A stretch of 64,000 nt of DNA. Origin: Myxococcales bacterium. GTDB taxonomy: Bacteria > Myxococcota_A > Polyangia > Haliangiales > Haliangiaceae. Below, in pieces: positions 1-8,848 of the stretch. The notes beneath the pieces were generated by a model. The model saw nothing but the letters and a program-made list of their open reading frames with translations, was not told the DNA's origin and searched no databases. The stretch is taken from assembly GCA_016707895.1 (NCBI GenBank), contig JADJGV010000034.1, positions 310,001-374,000 of the forward strand, written 5' to 3'. Positions within the stretch are counted from its first letter, which is position 1. Each line of letters opens with the position of its first letter. The translations under genes and the position numbers were made by a program.

Positions 1-432
1 CGTGTCGATCCAGTGCACGTCGATGAACGCGTGCAGGCCGGCGACGCCGGCCTCGAGCCCGAGGCCGTAGGCCAGGCCCGCGCCCCACGACGTCTCCTGG
101 GCCGCGGCGTCGTACAGCACCGCGCGCATCGGGCCGCCGTGGAAGAACGCCGCGACCGGGCCGCGGCGGAACGGCGCCAGCTTCAGCTCCATGCCGAGGT
201 CGGCCGCCAGCCACGGGTCGTCGGACAGCGACATGTCGTGGCCGTGGGCCACCAGCTCGAGCTCGGCCGCGCGGGTGCCGAACCCGATCGCCACCGAGCC
301 GCTGTGCTGGCCCGAACGCGGCACCGCGGTCTGGACGGTGCCGGTCGCCCGGTGGGTCAGATCGTAGGAGATCGCGGTGTAGGAGTGAGCGCAGCCCACG
401 GTGGCCACCGCCAGCGGCAACAGCCGGTGCAT
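1..432 (-). CDS. Putative lipoprotein, C-terminus outside window (partial)
   Basis: The frame opens at an ATG at 432-430 and stays open to the window edge, so the C-terminus is missing. The N-terminus (MHRLLPLAVATVGCAHSY) is a short signal peptide ending in a lipobox-like VGC, so the product is probably a lipid-anchored envelope protein. The visible mature part alternates hydrophobic and polar residues and is Gly-rich near the edge, as in a small beta-barrel or beta-sandwich, but I recognise no family. It lies 47 bases downstream of another putative lipoprotein gene on the same strand and could be co-transcribed with it. Confidence 0.6.
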   Translation of the reverse strand, partial: MHRLLPLAVATVGCAHSYTAISYDLTHRATGTVQTAVPRSGQHSGSVAIGFGTRAAELELVAHGHDMSLSDDPWLAADLGMELKLAPFRRGPVAAFFHGGPMRAVLYDAAAQETSWGAGLAYGLGLEAGVAGLHAFIDVHWIDT

Positions 433-479
433 GTCCTCCGCATCGACCGCGGCGGCGATACGTCGAGGGCCATGCGGCC

Positions 480-1332
480 CTAATCGACGACGGAGATCTT
501 CGCCAGCCCGCGCAGCTCGCCGGTCATCTCCCAGGCCTCGCCGCGCTTGCTGTAGCGACGGAACCGCAGCTGCCCACCGCGGTTCATCTTGACGTACAGG
601 ATGGTCGCGGCGCGGTCGAAGTCGGCGCCCTCGAGCCGCAGGCCGGCGCCCTCGCTGTCGAGCAGGCTCACCGCCTTGGCGTCGCTCAGGCCGGCGGCGG
701 CCAGGATGTCGAGCAGGCTCCAGCCCGGGGTCTGGGTGTCGCCGGTCGGCGCGGTGATGGTGGGCAGCGGCACCAGCTTGTCGCCGGTGAAGGTCGACTC
801 GCCGGCGGCGCCCTCTGATCGCGATCACCAGGTCGGCGGTCGGCACCGGCCGCTCGCCCTCGCCGTCGTGGCGGTTGCCAGCGCTGTCGCCGCCGCCGTG
901 GCCGCCGTGGCCCTGGGCCGCGAGCTCGGCGGCGATCGCGCCGCGATCGTCCTTGGTCTTGATGATCACCTTGGCCACGCGGCCGACCGCGCCGTCGAGC
1001 TTCCCGCCCTTGGCCAGGCCGAACCGCACCTGGCCGTCGGCGGCGCTCAGCGCCGGCGGCGTGCCGGCGTGGTTCTTGGCCGGCGCCAGCACCGTCGTGG
1101 CCTTGCCGTCGGCGTCGATCGCGATCACCGCCAGCCAGCTGGCGGGGTCGGGCAGGCCCGACACGACCTCGACCAGCGGCCGCGCGGTCGCGCTCAGGTT
1201 GGCGCTGGTCGCCACCTGGCGATCGTCGACGAACAGCGCGATCGGCACCGCGGCCGCGGGCGCCGGCTTCGCCTCGCGCTTGCACCCACACACGAGGACG
1301 GCGAGAGCGAGCAGCGCGGCGCGGGGCGACAT
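480..1332 (-). pseudogene. Putative lipoprotein gene with an apparent frameshift
   Basis: The start is ATG at 1332, 10 bases after the previous gene's stop. The N-terminus (MSPRAALLALAVLVCGCK) is a lipoprotein signal with lipobox VCGC. The first frame has strong G/C third positions down to about base 817 (reading ADLVIAIR). From about 815 the same bias moves to another frame that reads EGAAGESTFTGDKLV and ends at a TAG at 480-482. The join looks like one extra base near 814-826 (or two lost). Each part lacks a proper partner: the second has no convincing start, and the first would run on into the next gene with poor codon bias. The intact product would be about 280 residues. Function is unknown. 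It is either a true frameshift mutation or a sequencing/assembly error. Confidence 0.6.
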
Positions 1333-1342
1333 CCCCTCGAGC

Positions 1343-1915
1343 CTACTCGATCCAGCGCACGACCGAGAGCCGCGCCGCCTCGTCCCGCGCCTCGTGGGGC
1401 AGGCGGGCGCGCAGGGCGGCCCGGCCGCGCCACAGCACCTGGCCGCCGCGCCAGCTCACCCACGCCGCCACCGCGGCCAGCTCGTCGGGGCTGGCGTCGG
1501 TGAAGAGGTCGATGCGCACCTCGGGCAGCTCGGTGCCGCGATCGACCAGCACGCCGCGGCGATCGACCGGCTGCAGCGGGGCCACGCCGCGCACGCCGGC
1601 GCGGGTGGCCAGCGCGGTCGCGGCGCTGGCGTCGAGGCGCAGCACGTAGCCGTCGGCGCCGACCACGTCATCGGTGGCGCCCAGCGTGGCGGCCAGCGCG
1701 GCGCGCGCGGCGGCGTCGCCCTCGATCCGGACCACGTAGGCGCCGCGGTCGTCGGGCGCGTACTGGTCGATGTGGTCGCCGTACGCGAGCAGCCCGATCG
1801 GGGCGCCGGCGGGCTGGACCCGCTGCCACGGCGGTGGCGGTGGCTTCGGCGCGGCGGGGGCGCCGCAGCCGGCCAGCGCCAGCGCCAGCGCCAGGCTACA
1901 GCGCGACGTCGACAC
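1343..1915 (-). CDS. Lipoprotein resembling a subtilase propeptide region, no protease domain
   Basis: 190 residues. The N-terminus MSTSRCSLALALALAGCGAP is a lipoprotein signal peptide with lipobox LAGC, followed by a Pro-rich linker. The rest contains phrases such as GVRGVAPLQPVDRRG, a beta strand reading VRIDLFTDAS, and a final RLSVVRWIE. This is the style of the N-terminal inhibitory/propeptide-like segment found before the catalytic domain of some secreted S8 (subtilisin-like) proteases. Here the frame stops at that point and no Asp/His/Ser protease domain follows, so it is either a free-standing prodomain-like protein or a truncated gene. Its start lies 20 bases inside the 3' end of cyaY, so the two are probably co-transcribed. 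The family assignment is an inference from sequence style. Confidence 0.55.
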   Translation of the reverse strand: MSTSRCSLALALALAGCGAPAAPKPPPPPWQRVQPAGAPIGLLAYGDHIDQYAPDDRGAYVVRIEGDAAARAALAATLGATDDVVGADGYVLRLDASAATALATRAGVRGVAPLQPVDRRGVLVDRGTELPEVRIDLFTDASPDELAAVAAWVSWRGGQVLWRGRAALRARLPHEARDEAARLSVVRWIE

Positions 1916-2213
1916 CGGTCCGCTCGCGCAGCAGCCGCACCAGCGTCGGGCGCAGCTCGTCGCCGGTGCGGGCGGCGACCCAGCGGCCGTCGGCGAGCGG
2001 ATCGAAGTGCCAGGCGGTGGCGACCGCGGCCATCCAGATCTGGCCGGCGGCCCGGTGGCTGTTGATGACCACCTTGGTCCCGTCGGACAGCTCGAGCTTG
2101 AGCACGCCGGCCGAGGTCGAGACCTCGACCTGGTCGGGGTCGAGCTCGCCGAGCCGCTCCTCGAGGTAGGTCAGCTCGGCGTGGGCACGGGAGTCGAAGC
2201 CGGAGTCGTCCAC
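1896..2213 (-). CDS. cyaY: CyaY, bacterial frataxin-like iron donor protein
   Basis: 105 residues, close to the usual frataxin length of about 106. CyaY binds iron and modulates iron-sulfur cluster assembly on IscS/IscU in the cytoplasm. The N-terminal helix (FDSRAHAELTYLEERLGEL) is followed by an acidic stretch (DPDQVEV). The central sheet carries the family-typical GTKVVINSHRAAGQIWMAA, then WHFD and a C-terminal helix starting at DELRPTLVRLLRER. The start is GTG at 2213; no ATG lies upstream in frame. The gene is divergent from the kinase gene, with a 38-base shared promoter region. No isc genes are visible nearby. Confidence 0.85.
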   Translation of the reverse strand: MDDSGFDSRAHAELTYLEERLGELDPDQVEVSTSAGVLKLELSDGTKVVINSHRAAGQIWMAAVATAWHFDPLADGRWVAARTGDELRPTLVRLLRERTGVDVAL

Positions 2214-2251
2214 GACGATCGTGTAGCACTTTTCGGTTACACTGACGCGCG

Positions 2252-3706
<1,455 letters not shown>

Positions 3707-3709
3707 CCT

Positions 3710-3761
3710 GGGAAGGTTTGTCGACAAACCTTCCCCCGCCGGGGTCATGCCCCCGGCGGGG
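3710..3761 (+). terminator. Two adjacent perfect hairpins after the kinase gene
   Basis: A perfect 26-base palindrome occupies 3710-3735 (half site GGGAAGGTTTGTC). It is followed by an 11-base perfect stem, 3734-3744 paired with 3751-3761, around a 6-base loop. The first starts 4 bases after the kinase stop codon. No T-run follows, so an intrinsic terminator is not certain. A protein-binding palindrome or an mRNA-end stabiliser is also possible. Confidence 0.5.
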
Positions 3762-3821
3762 CCCCCATCCGATACGCGAGACGGGCGGCGCACCAGCCGT
3801 CGGGCGATGTCGCGCCGGTAG

Positions 3822-3844
3822 GCTGTCACTGCCAGGGTGACAGC
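3822..3844 (+). promoter_or_regulatory. Inverted repeat upstream of the ketosynthase gene
   Basis: GCTGTCAC (3822-3829) and GTGACAGC (3837-3844) form a perfect 8-base inverted repeat with a 7-base spacer, about 60 bases before the ketosynthase start. A related GTGACAAC follows at 3867-3874. This is operator-like, but the cognate regulator is unknown. Confidence 0.35.
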
Positions 3845-3900
3845 GGCGGGGCGGCGCACGCGGCGGGTGACAACGGCGGCGCGCTGGCGAGCGATTCCGC

Positions 3901-5256
3901 GTGGTTCGCGGTGGCATCGGGCGTGCTCAAGCGGTGGGCGTGCAGGAACCGTCGTCACCGCAAGTCGCCATCACCGGCCTGGGCGTGGTGTGCCCGCTCG
4001 GCAACTCGCTCTCGGCCGCGCTCGGGCGCGCGCGCGCCGGCGCCAGCGGCATCCGCGCGTACACCTCGCCGTGGCTGGCGCCCGATCATCCCCAGCACCA
4101 CCGCGTCGGTGGCACCGTCGTCGACTTCGAGCCCGATCCCCACCTGGAGCCGAGGTTCGCGGCGCGCCAGGAGCCCGGCGTGCTGTACGCGCTGGCCGCC
4201 GCCGCCGAGGCCATGGCCGCCGCCGGCCTGGCCGACGCTGTCGACGACGCGCGCGATCGCTTCGGCTGCGTGGTCGGCGCCGGGCTCGCTGGCGCCGAGC
4301 TGTGGCACCGCGCGCTCGCGACCGCGTTCGCCGGTGATGGCGCCGACGCGATCCCGCGGCTGACCGCGATCAGCATCACCGGCACCGCGGTCACCGGCCT
4401 GCTCGCGCTGCAGCACCAGCTGCGCGGGCCGTCGTGGGGCGTCGCCAACGCCTGCGCGTCGGGCACGTCGGCGATCGCGCTGGCCGCCGATCAGATCCGG
4501 CTGGGGCGCGCCGACGCGATGCTGGTCGGCGGCTGCGAGTCGAGCATGCGCTCGATCGCGGCCTACGCGTCGTTCGTCGCCTCGGGCATGCACGTCACCC
4601 GCGAGCCCCACGCGGCGTGCGCGCCGTTCGCGCGCGGCCGGCGCGGCTTCGTGCTGGCCGAGGGCGCCGGCATGCTGGTGCTCGAGCGGCTCGACCGCGC
4701 GCGCGCCCGCGGCGCCCACGTCTACGCGCTGGTCGCGGGCGCCGCGGTGGTCAACGACGCGCACCACGTGATCAACCCCGAGCCGACCGGGCAGGCCTGG
4801 GCCCGGGCGATGCGGCTGGCGCTCGCCGACGCCGGCCTCGACGCCGCCGCGGTCGACGCGATCAGCGCCCACGGCACCGCGACGCCGCAGGGCGACGTCG
4901 CCGAGGCCCGCGCGATCGCCGCCGTGCTCGGCCCGCGCGCCGCCGCGGTGCCGGTGTCGGCCACCAAGTCGATGCACGGCCACGCGTTCGGCGCGGCCGG
5001 CGCGATCGAGACCGCGCTGGCGGTCGCCGCGATGGACGCCGGCGTCGTGCTGCCGACGATCAACCTCGCCGAGCCCGATCCCGCGTGCCCGCTGGATCAC
5101 GTCGTCGAGCGCGCCCGCCCGCACGCCGCGCGCGTGCTGATCAAGAACGGCTTCGGCGCCGGCGGCGTCGCCACCAGCCTCGTGCTCACCCGGCGCGCCG
5201 ACGCCCCGCGCGTCGCCGCCGATCCCACCCCGCCGCGCGACGAGTTCGCGTTCTAG
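3901..5256 (+). CDS. Beta-ketoacyl synthase, FabF/KAS II type
   Basis: 451 residues from the GTG at 3901; a GTG at 3937 is an alternative start, because the fold begins at VAITGLGVVCPLG (22-34). The thiolase-fold condensing enzyme has a complete Cys-His-His set: Cys185 in NACASGTSA, His324 in AHGTATPQGD, and Lys356/His361 in KSMHGHAFGAAG. It should perform decarboxylative Claisen condensation of a malonyl thioester with an acyl starter. No acyl carrier protein, malonyl transferase or ketoreductase gene lies nearby, so a housekeeping FabF role is less likely than a dedicated pathway with the next two genes on the same strand (57- and 2-base gaps). Confidence 0.85.
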   Translation: MVRGGIGRAQAVGVQEPSSPQVAITGLGVVCPLGNSLSAALGRARAGASGIRAYTSPWLAPDHPQHHRVGGTVVDFEPDPHLEPRFAARQEPGVLYALAAAAEAMAAAGLADAVDDARDRFGCVVGAGLAGAELWHRALATAFAGDGADAIPRLTAISITGTAVTGLLALQHQLRGPSWGVANACASGTSAIALAADQIRLGRADAMLVGGCESSMRSIAAYASFVASGMHVTREPHAACAPFARGRRGFVLAEGAGMLVLERLDRARARGAHVYALVAGAAVVNDAHHVINPEPTGQAWARAMRLALADAGLDAAAVDAISAHGTATPQGDVAEARAIAAVLGPRAAAVPVSATKSMHGHAFGAAGAIETALAVAAMDAGVVLPTINLAEPDPACPLDHVVERARPHAARVLIKNGFGAGGVATSLVLTRRADAPRVAADPTPPRDEFAF

Positions 5257-5313
5257 CCCGCGCGGCTTCGCCCGCGTTCGCCCCGTTCGCCCCCTTCGCA
5301 CCTGGAGCCTTCG

Positions 5314-7029
5314 ATGCACCCCTCTCGTCCGCTGCCCACGCCCGCGGCCGCGCCCGTCGCCACCGTCTCGACCGCGCTGGTCGGCGCGCTGCGTCAGCTC
5401 GGCGTCACCCACGCGTTCGGCGTCATGGGCGGCGCGATCGCGCCGTTCTTCCACGCCGTCGCCCACGGCGCGCTGACCACGCTGCACCTGCGCCACGAGG
5501 CCGGCGCCGCGTTCGCGGCGGTCGAGGCGTCGCTCGCCACCCGGCGCCCGGTGCTGGTGTTCACCACCGCGGGCCCCGGCCTGACCAACGCGCTGACCGG
5601 CATGCTGGCCGCGCGCTGGGACGGCGCCCACGTGATCTTCGTGTCGGCGTCGACGGTGGCCGCCAACCGCGGCCGGGTCGCCACCCAGGAGACCAGCCCG
5701 GCGACGATCGGCGCCCACGGGCTGTACCTGCCCGGCGGCGCGCTGCACTACGCGACGACGATCGAGCACCCGGCGCAGCTGGCGCCGGCGATCGCGCAGC
5801 TGGCCAGCGGGCTCAGCCGCCCCGGCGGCTTCGTCGCGCACCTCAGCCTGCCGATCGACGTCCAGCACGCGCCGTGTCCCGCGCCGCTGGTGGCCGCCGA
5901 TCGCGCCGCGCTGGTGCCGAGCTGCGCGCCGGCGACGATCGCGGCCCACGCGGCGCTGCTCGCCGCGGCGCGGCCGGTGGTGTGGCTCGGCTTCGGCGCC
6001 CGCCACGCCGCCGGGCCGATCCGCCGGCTGGTCGAGCGCCTCGACGCGCGGGTGATGTGCTCGCCGCGCGGCAAGGGCGTGTTCCCCGAGGATCACCCGC
6101 GCTTCCTCGGCGTCACCGGCCTGGGCGGCCACACCCGCGTCGACGAGCTGCTCACCGCCGACCGGCCGGCCTACACGCTGGTGCTGGGCACGCGGATGGG
6201 CGAGTCGACGTCGTTCTGGGCCGGCGAGCTGACCCCGACCGAGGCGTTCATCCACGTCGACGCCGATCCCGCGGCGCTGGGCGTGGCCTACCCGCACGTA
6301 CCGACCCACGCGGCGGTCGCCGAGATCGGCGCCTACGTCCTTGCGCTGCTGGCGGTGCTCGGCGAGCCGGCCGCCGCGCCGCCCGCGCCCAGCGCGCCGC
6401 GCCACGGGCCGCTGCACAGCCCGCGCGCCGCCGGCGGCGTCCGGCCACAGTACCTGTTCGAGGAGCTGCAGCGGGTGATCGTCGACGGCTCCGACGCCTG
6501 GCTGATGGCCGAGAGCGGCAACTCGTTCTGCTGGTCGACCCACCACCTGCGCTACCGCGAGCCGGGCCGCTACCGGGTGTCGACCGGGTTCGGCTCGATG
6601 GGCCACGCCACCACCGGCGTGGTCGGCGCGGCGCTGGCCCGCGGCGACAAGGCGGTCGCGGTGGTCGGCGACGGCGCGATGATGATGATGAACGAGCTGC
6701 ACAGCGCCGTGCAGTACCGGGCCGACGCGCTGTGGGTGATCCTCAACGACGCCTGCTACCTGATGTGCGCCCAGGGCATGAAGGTCATGGGCTGGGAGCC
6801 GTTCGCGTGCGACCTGCCGCGGGTCGACTTCGTCGCGATGGCGCGGGCGATCGGCGCCGACGGCGAGCGGGTCACGACCGAGCTCGAGCTGGGGCCGGCG
6901 CTCGAGCGCGCGCTGGTGGCGCGCGGGCCGTGGGTGCTCGACGTGACGGTCGATCCGCGCGAGGCGCCGCCGTCGGGCCGGCGCAACAAGAGCCTGATGC
7001 AGCAGGGCTTCACCAGCGGGAAGGCCTGA
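5314..7029 (+). CDS. Thiamine diphosphate-dependent enzyme, acetolactate synthase-like
   Basis: 571 residues, the usual length for the acetohydroxyacid synthase/pyruvate decarboxylase superfamily. The N-terminal Pyr domain carries the activating Glu62 (RHEAGAAF) and GPGLTNALTG (87-96). The central domain is about 205-345. The C-terminal PP domain has the ThDP/Mg motif GDG (452-454) with Asn478 in ILNDACY. Such enzymes decarboxylate a 2-oxoacid and transfer the acyl anion to an acceptor. A housekeeping IlvB role is doubtful because no IlvN-type regulatory subunit or ilvC is adjacent. The start ATG has a GGAG-type site (CTGGAGCC) upstream. Substrates are unknown. The context suggests a carboligation step coupled to the ketosynthase product. 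Confidence 0.8.
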   Translation: MHPSRPLPTPAAAPVATVSTALVGALRQLGVTHAFGVMGGAIAPFFHAVAHGALTTLHLRHEAGAAFAAVEASLATRRPVLVFTTAGPGLTNALTGMLAARWDGAHVIFVSASTVAANRGRVATQETSPATIGAHGLYLPGGALHYATTIEHPAQLAPAIAQLASGLSRPGGFVAHLSLPIDVQHAPCPAPLVAADRAALVPSCAPATIAAHAALLAAARPVVWLGFGARHAAGPIRRLVERLDARVMCSPRGKGVFPEDHPRFLGVTGLGGHTRVDELLTADRPAYTLVLGTRMGESTSFWAGELTPTEAFIHVDADPAALGVAYPHVPTHAAVAEIGAYVLALLAVLGEPAAAPPAPSAPRHGPLHSPRAAGGVRPQYLFEELQRVIVDGSDAWLMAESGNSFCWSTHHLRYREPGRYRVSTGFGSMGHATTGVVGAALARGDKAVAVVGDGAMMMMNELHSAVQYRADALWVILNDACYLMCAQGMKVMGWEPFACDLPRVDFVAMARAIGADGERVTTELELGPALERALVARGPWVLDVTVDPREAPPSGRRNKSLMQQGFTSGKA

Positions 7030-7031
7030 CC

Positions 7032-8087
7032 ATGATCGACGCCGCCGACCCCGCCACCGCCGACGCGCTGGCCTCGCTGTACGACGCCGGCGCGCTGCGC
7101 GTGCCGCCGTGGATGGCGCTGACCACCGCGCTGGCCAGCGTCCGCCCCGACGGCCTGGGCGCCACCATCGCCTGGCTGGTCGCGCACCAGGCCGAGCTCG
7201 AGCGCGCCTACGCCGACGGCGGCGCCGCGCCGCTGGCGGTGGCCGCGCTGCCGCCGGGCATGCAGTACCAGCCCGAGCTCGGCTACCTCGATCGCGCGCG
7301 CGACGATCACGCGCTGCGCGACCGGTACCTGTTCGCCGATCTGGTCGGGCAGCAGAGCTTCACGCAGGCCGCGATCTACGCGATCACCGGCAAGGCGCTC
7401 GGGCCGCGCCACGCCGAGTTGCTCGACGCGTTCGCCACGGCCAACCTGCTGCTCGATCGCCGGGCCTGGCCGATGGCGGTGACCCGGCGGGTGGCGGCGC
7501 GCGGCGGCGGCGTGGGCGCGGCGGTGATGGCCGGCGTGGCGATGATGGGCTCCGAGGTCGTCGCCGGCGCGGCCGCGGCCGACTGCGCGCGGTTCCTCGA
7601 GCGGTGCCGGGCCGCGACCGCCGCCGGGCGGACGGTGGCCGACGTCGTGGCCGAGGCGCTGGCCCGCCGGGAGAAGGTCCGGGGCTTCGGCCGGCCGGCG
7701 GTCGGCCCCGACGAGCGGGTGCCGGTGATCGAGGACCTGCTGCGCCGCTACGGCCGGGCCGACCTGCCGTTCGTGACGCTCTTGCGCGCGGCCGACGACG
7801 CGTTCGCCGCCGCCAAGGGGCTGCGCTCGACCGCCGCGGCGTGGGCCGCCGCGATCTTGCTCGACTTCGACCTGACCGCGGCCCAGGTCCACGCGGTGTC
7901 GAACCACTGGGTGATGGCCGCGGTGTTCGCGCAGGCGGTGTACGCCGACGAGCGGGGCGTGATCGAGCCGCGCCCGGCCGCGCGCGTCGAGCCGGCGCGC
8001 CCGCCGGCCCGGGCTCACGGCGGCGGCGGCGAGATGTCGAAGTGCGCCACGAACCAGCGGTTGATGTCGACGGTCAGCGAGAAGTAG
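7032..8087 (+). CDS. Citrate synthase/citryl-CoA lyase-like protein with altered active site
   Basis: 351 residues starting 2 bases after the ThDP gene stop, so almost certainly co-expressed. The helical protein resembles the citrate synthase fold. RGFGRPAVGPDER looks like the GFGHR-type loop preceding the small domain, and AAAILLDFDLTAAQVHAV followed by WVMAAVFAQAVYADER matches the region with the catalytic Asp and the C-terminal helices. The His expected after GFG is Arg, and the GxxHGGA-type loop reads AGVAMMGSEVVAGAA without His. It may therefore bind an acyl-CoA without normal citrate synthase chemistry. The last 24 residues (low complexity, then MSKCATNQ) overlap a convergent gene by 73 bases. 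Superfamily assignment is by inspection only. Confidence 0.6.
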   Translation: MIDAADPATADALASLYDAGALRVPPWMALTTALASVRPDGLGATIAWLVAHQAELERAYADGGAAPLAVAALPPGMQYQPELGYLDRARDDHALRDRYLFADLVGQQSFTQAAIYAITGKALGPRHAELLDAFATANLLLDRRAWPMAVTRRVAARGGGVGAAVMAGVAMMGSEVVAGAAAADCARFLERCRAATAAGRTVADVVAEALARREKVRGFGRPAVGPDERVPVIEDLLRRYGRADLPFVTLLRAADDAFAAAKGLRSTAAAWAAAILLDFDLTAAQVHAVSNHWVMAAVFAQAVYADERGVIEPRPAARVEPARPPARAHGGGGEMSKCATNQRLMSTVSEK

Positions 8088-8848
8088 ACGCTGCCGGAGC
8101 CCTTGGCGCCGACCACCGCGTACTTCACGCAGGTGGCCTTGCAGTCGGGCGTCGGCACCGCGGTCACCGACTTGATCGCGCCGAAGTAGCCCCAGACCTC
8201 CTCGAGGCGGCGCGCGAAGTCGGGGGCGACCTCGTCGACCACGTCGAGCTGCGCGACCGCGGTGAACCGCGCCAGATCGCGCGCCCGCAGCGCGTCGAGC
8301 GCGGCCTTGGCCACCGGGATCGCGTCGGCGGCCGGCGGCAAGGTCGCCAGCTCGGGCGGCGGCGTCACCCGGAACCCGGCCAGCTGCAGCGGGTCGCCGG
8401 GGGCGAAGGTCAGGTCGTAGGTGTAGACGCCGTTGGCGAAGCGCGCGGTGCCCTGGGCCGAGGTCCCGCCCTTGGCCGCCGCCGCGGTCACCAGGGTCGC
8501 GATCGCCTGGAAGCCGCCGCTCGTCGCGACCAGCTGGGTCCGCGACCGCGCCACCCGCGCGGCGGTGATCGCGGCGCGCTGCGCCGGCGCGAAGCGATCG
8601 ACGATCGCCTGATCACGCCCGGCGTCCCAGTCGGCGAAGAACTGCTCGACCGCCGGCCGCAGCTCGGCCGGCGTGCGGGCCGGCGCGGCGTCGGGCGCCG
8701 GCGCGGCGTCGCGCGGCGCGGCGTCGATCGCGACCGCGGCCGTCGTCGTCGGCGGCGGCGGTGGGGGCGCCTTGTCGCCGCCGCGGCAGGCCAGCAGCAG
8801 CGCCGCCAGCGCCGGCCAGCCCCGGGATCGCCGCGCCACCGCGCTCAC
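8015..8848 (-). CDS. Putative lipoprotein of unknown function
   Basis: 277 residues. The GTG start at 8848 overlaps the pntB stop in a GTGA, implying translational coupling. The signal VSAVARRSRGWPALAALLLACRGG ends in a lipobox-like LLAC. It is followed by a Pro/Ala/Asp-rich linker, then a folded region beginning LRPAVEQFFADWDAGRDQAIVDRF, similar in style to NTF2-like or DUF4019-type proteins. The C-terminus has two Cys (DCKATC) and a beta-rich end (VYFSLTVDINRWFVAHFDI). Its 3' end overlaps the convergent citrate-synthase-like gene. Any link to transhydrogenase function is unknown. Confidence 0.7.
   Translation of the reverse strand: MSAVARRSRGWPALAALLLACRGGDKAPPPPPPTTTAAVAIDAAPRDAAPAPDAAPARTPAELRPAVEQFFADWDAGRDQAIVDRFAPAQRAAITAARVARSRTQLVATSGGFQAIATLVTAAAAKGGTSAQGTARFANGVYTYDLTFAPGDPLQLAGFRVTPPPELATLPPAADAIPVAKAALDALRARDLARFTAVAQLDVVDEVAPDFARRLEEVWGYFGAIKSVTAVPTPDCKATCVKYAVVGAKGSGSVYFSLTVDINRWFVAHFDISPPPP

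Noticed and set aside
5257..5313. Repeated GTTCGCCC-like units between the ketosynthase and ThDP genes considered as a regulatory element.
   Set aside because: Only a few imperfect copies in a 57-base gap, and similar GC-rich motifs are frequent here; no hairpin potential.
4434..8087. A plus-strand frame of 1217 codons that contains the citrate-synthase-like protein at its end.
   Set aside because: The first 866 codons read out of frame through the ketosynthase and ThDP genes; the true start is the ATG at 7032, 2 bases after the ThDP stop.
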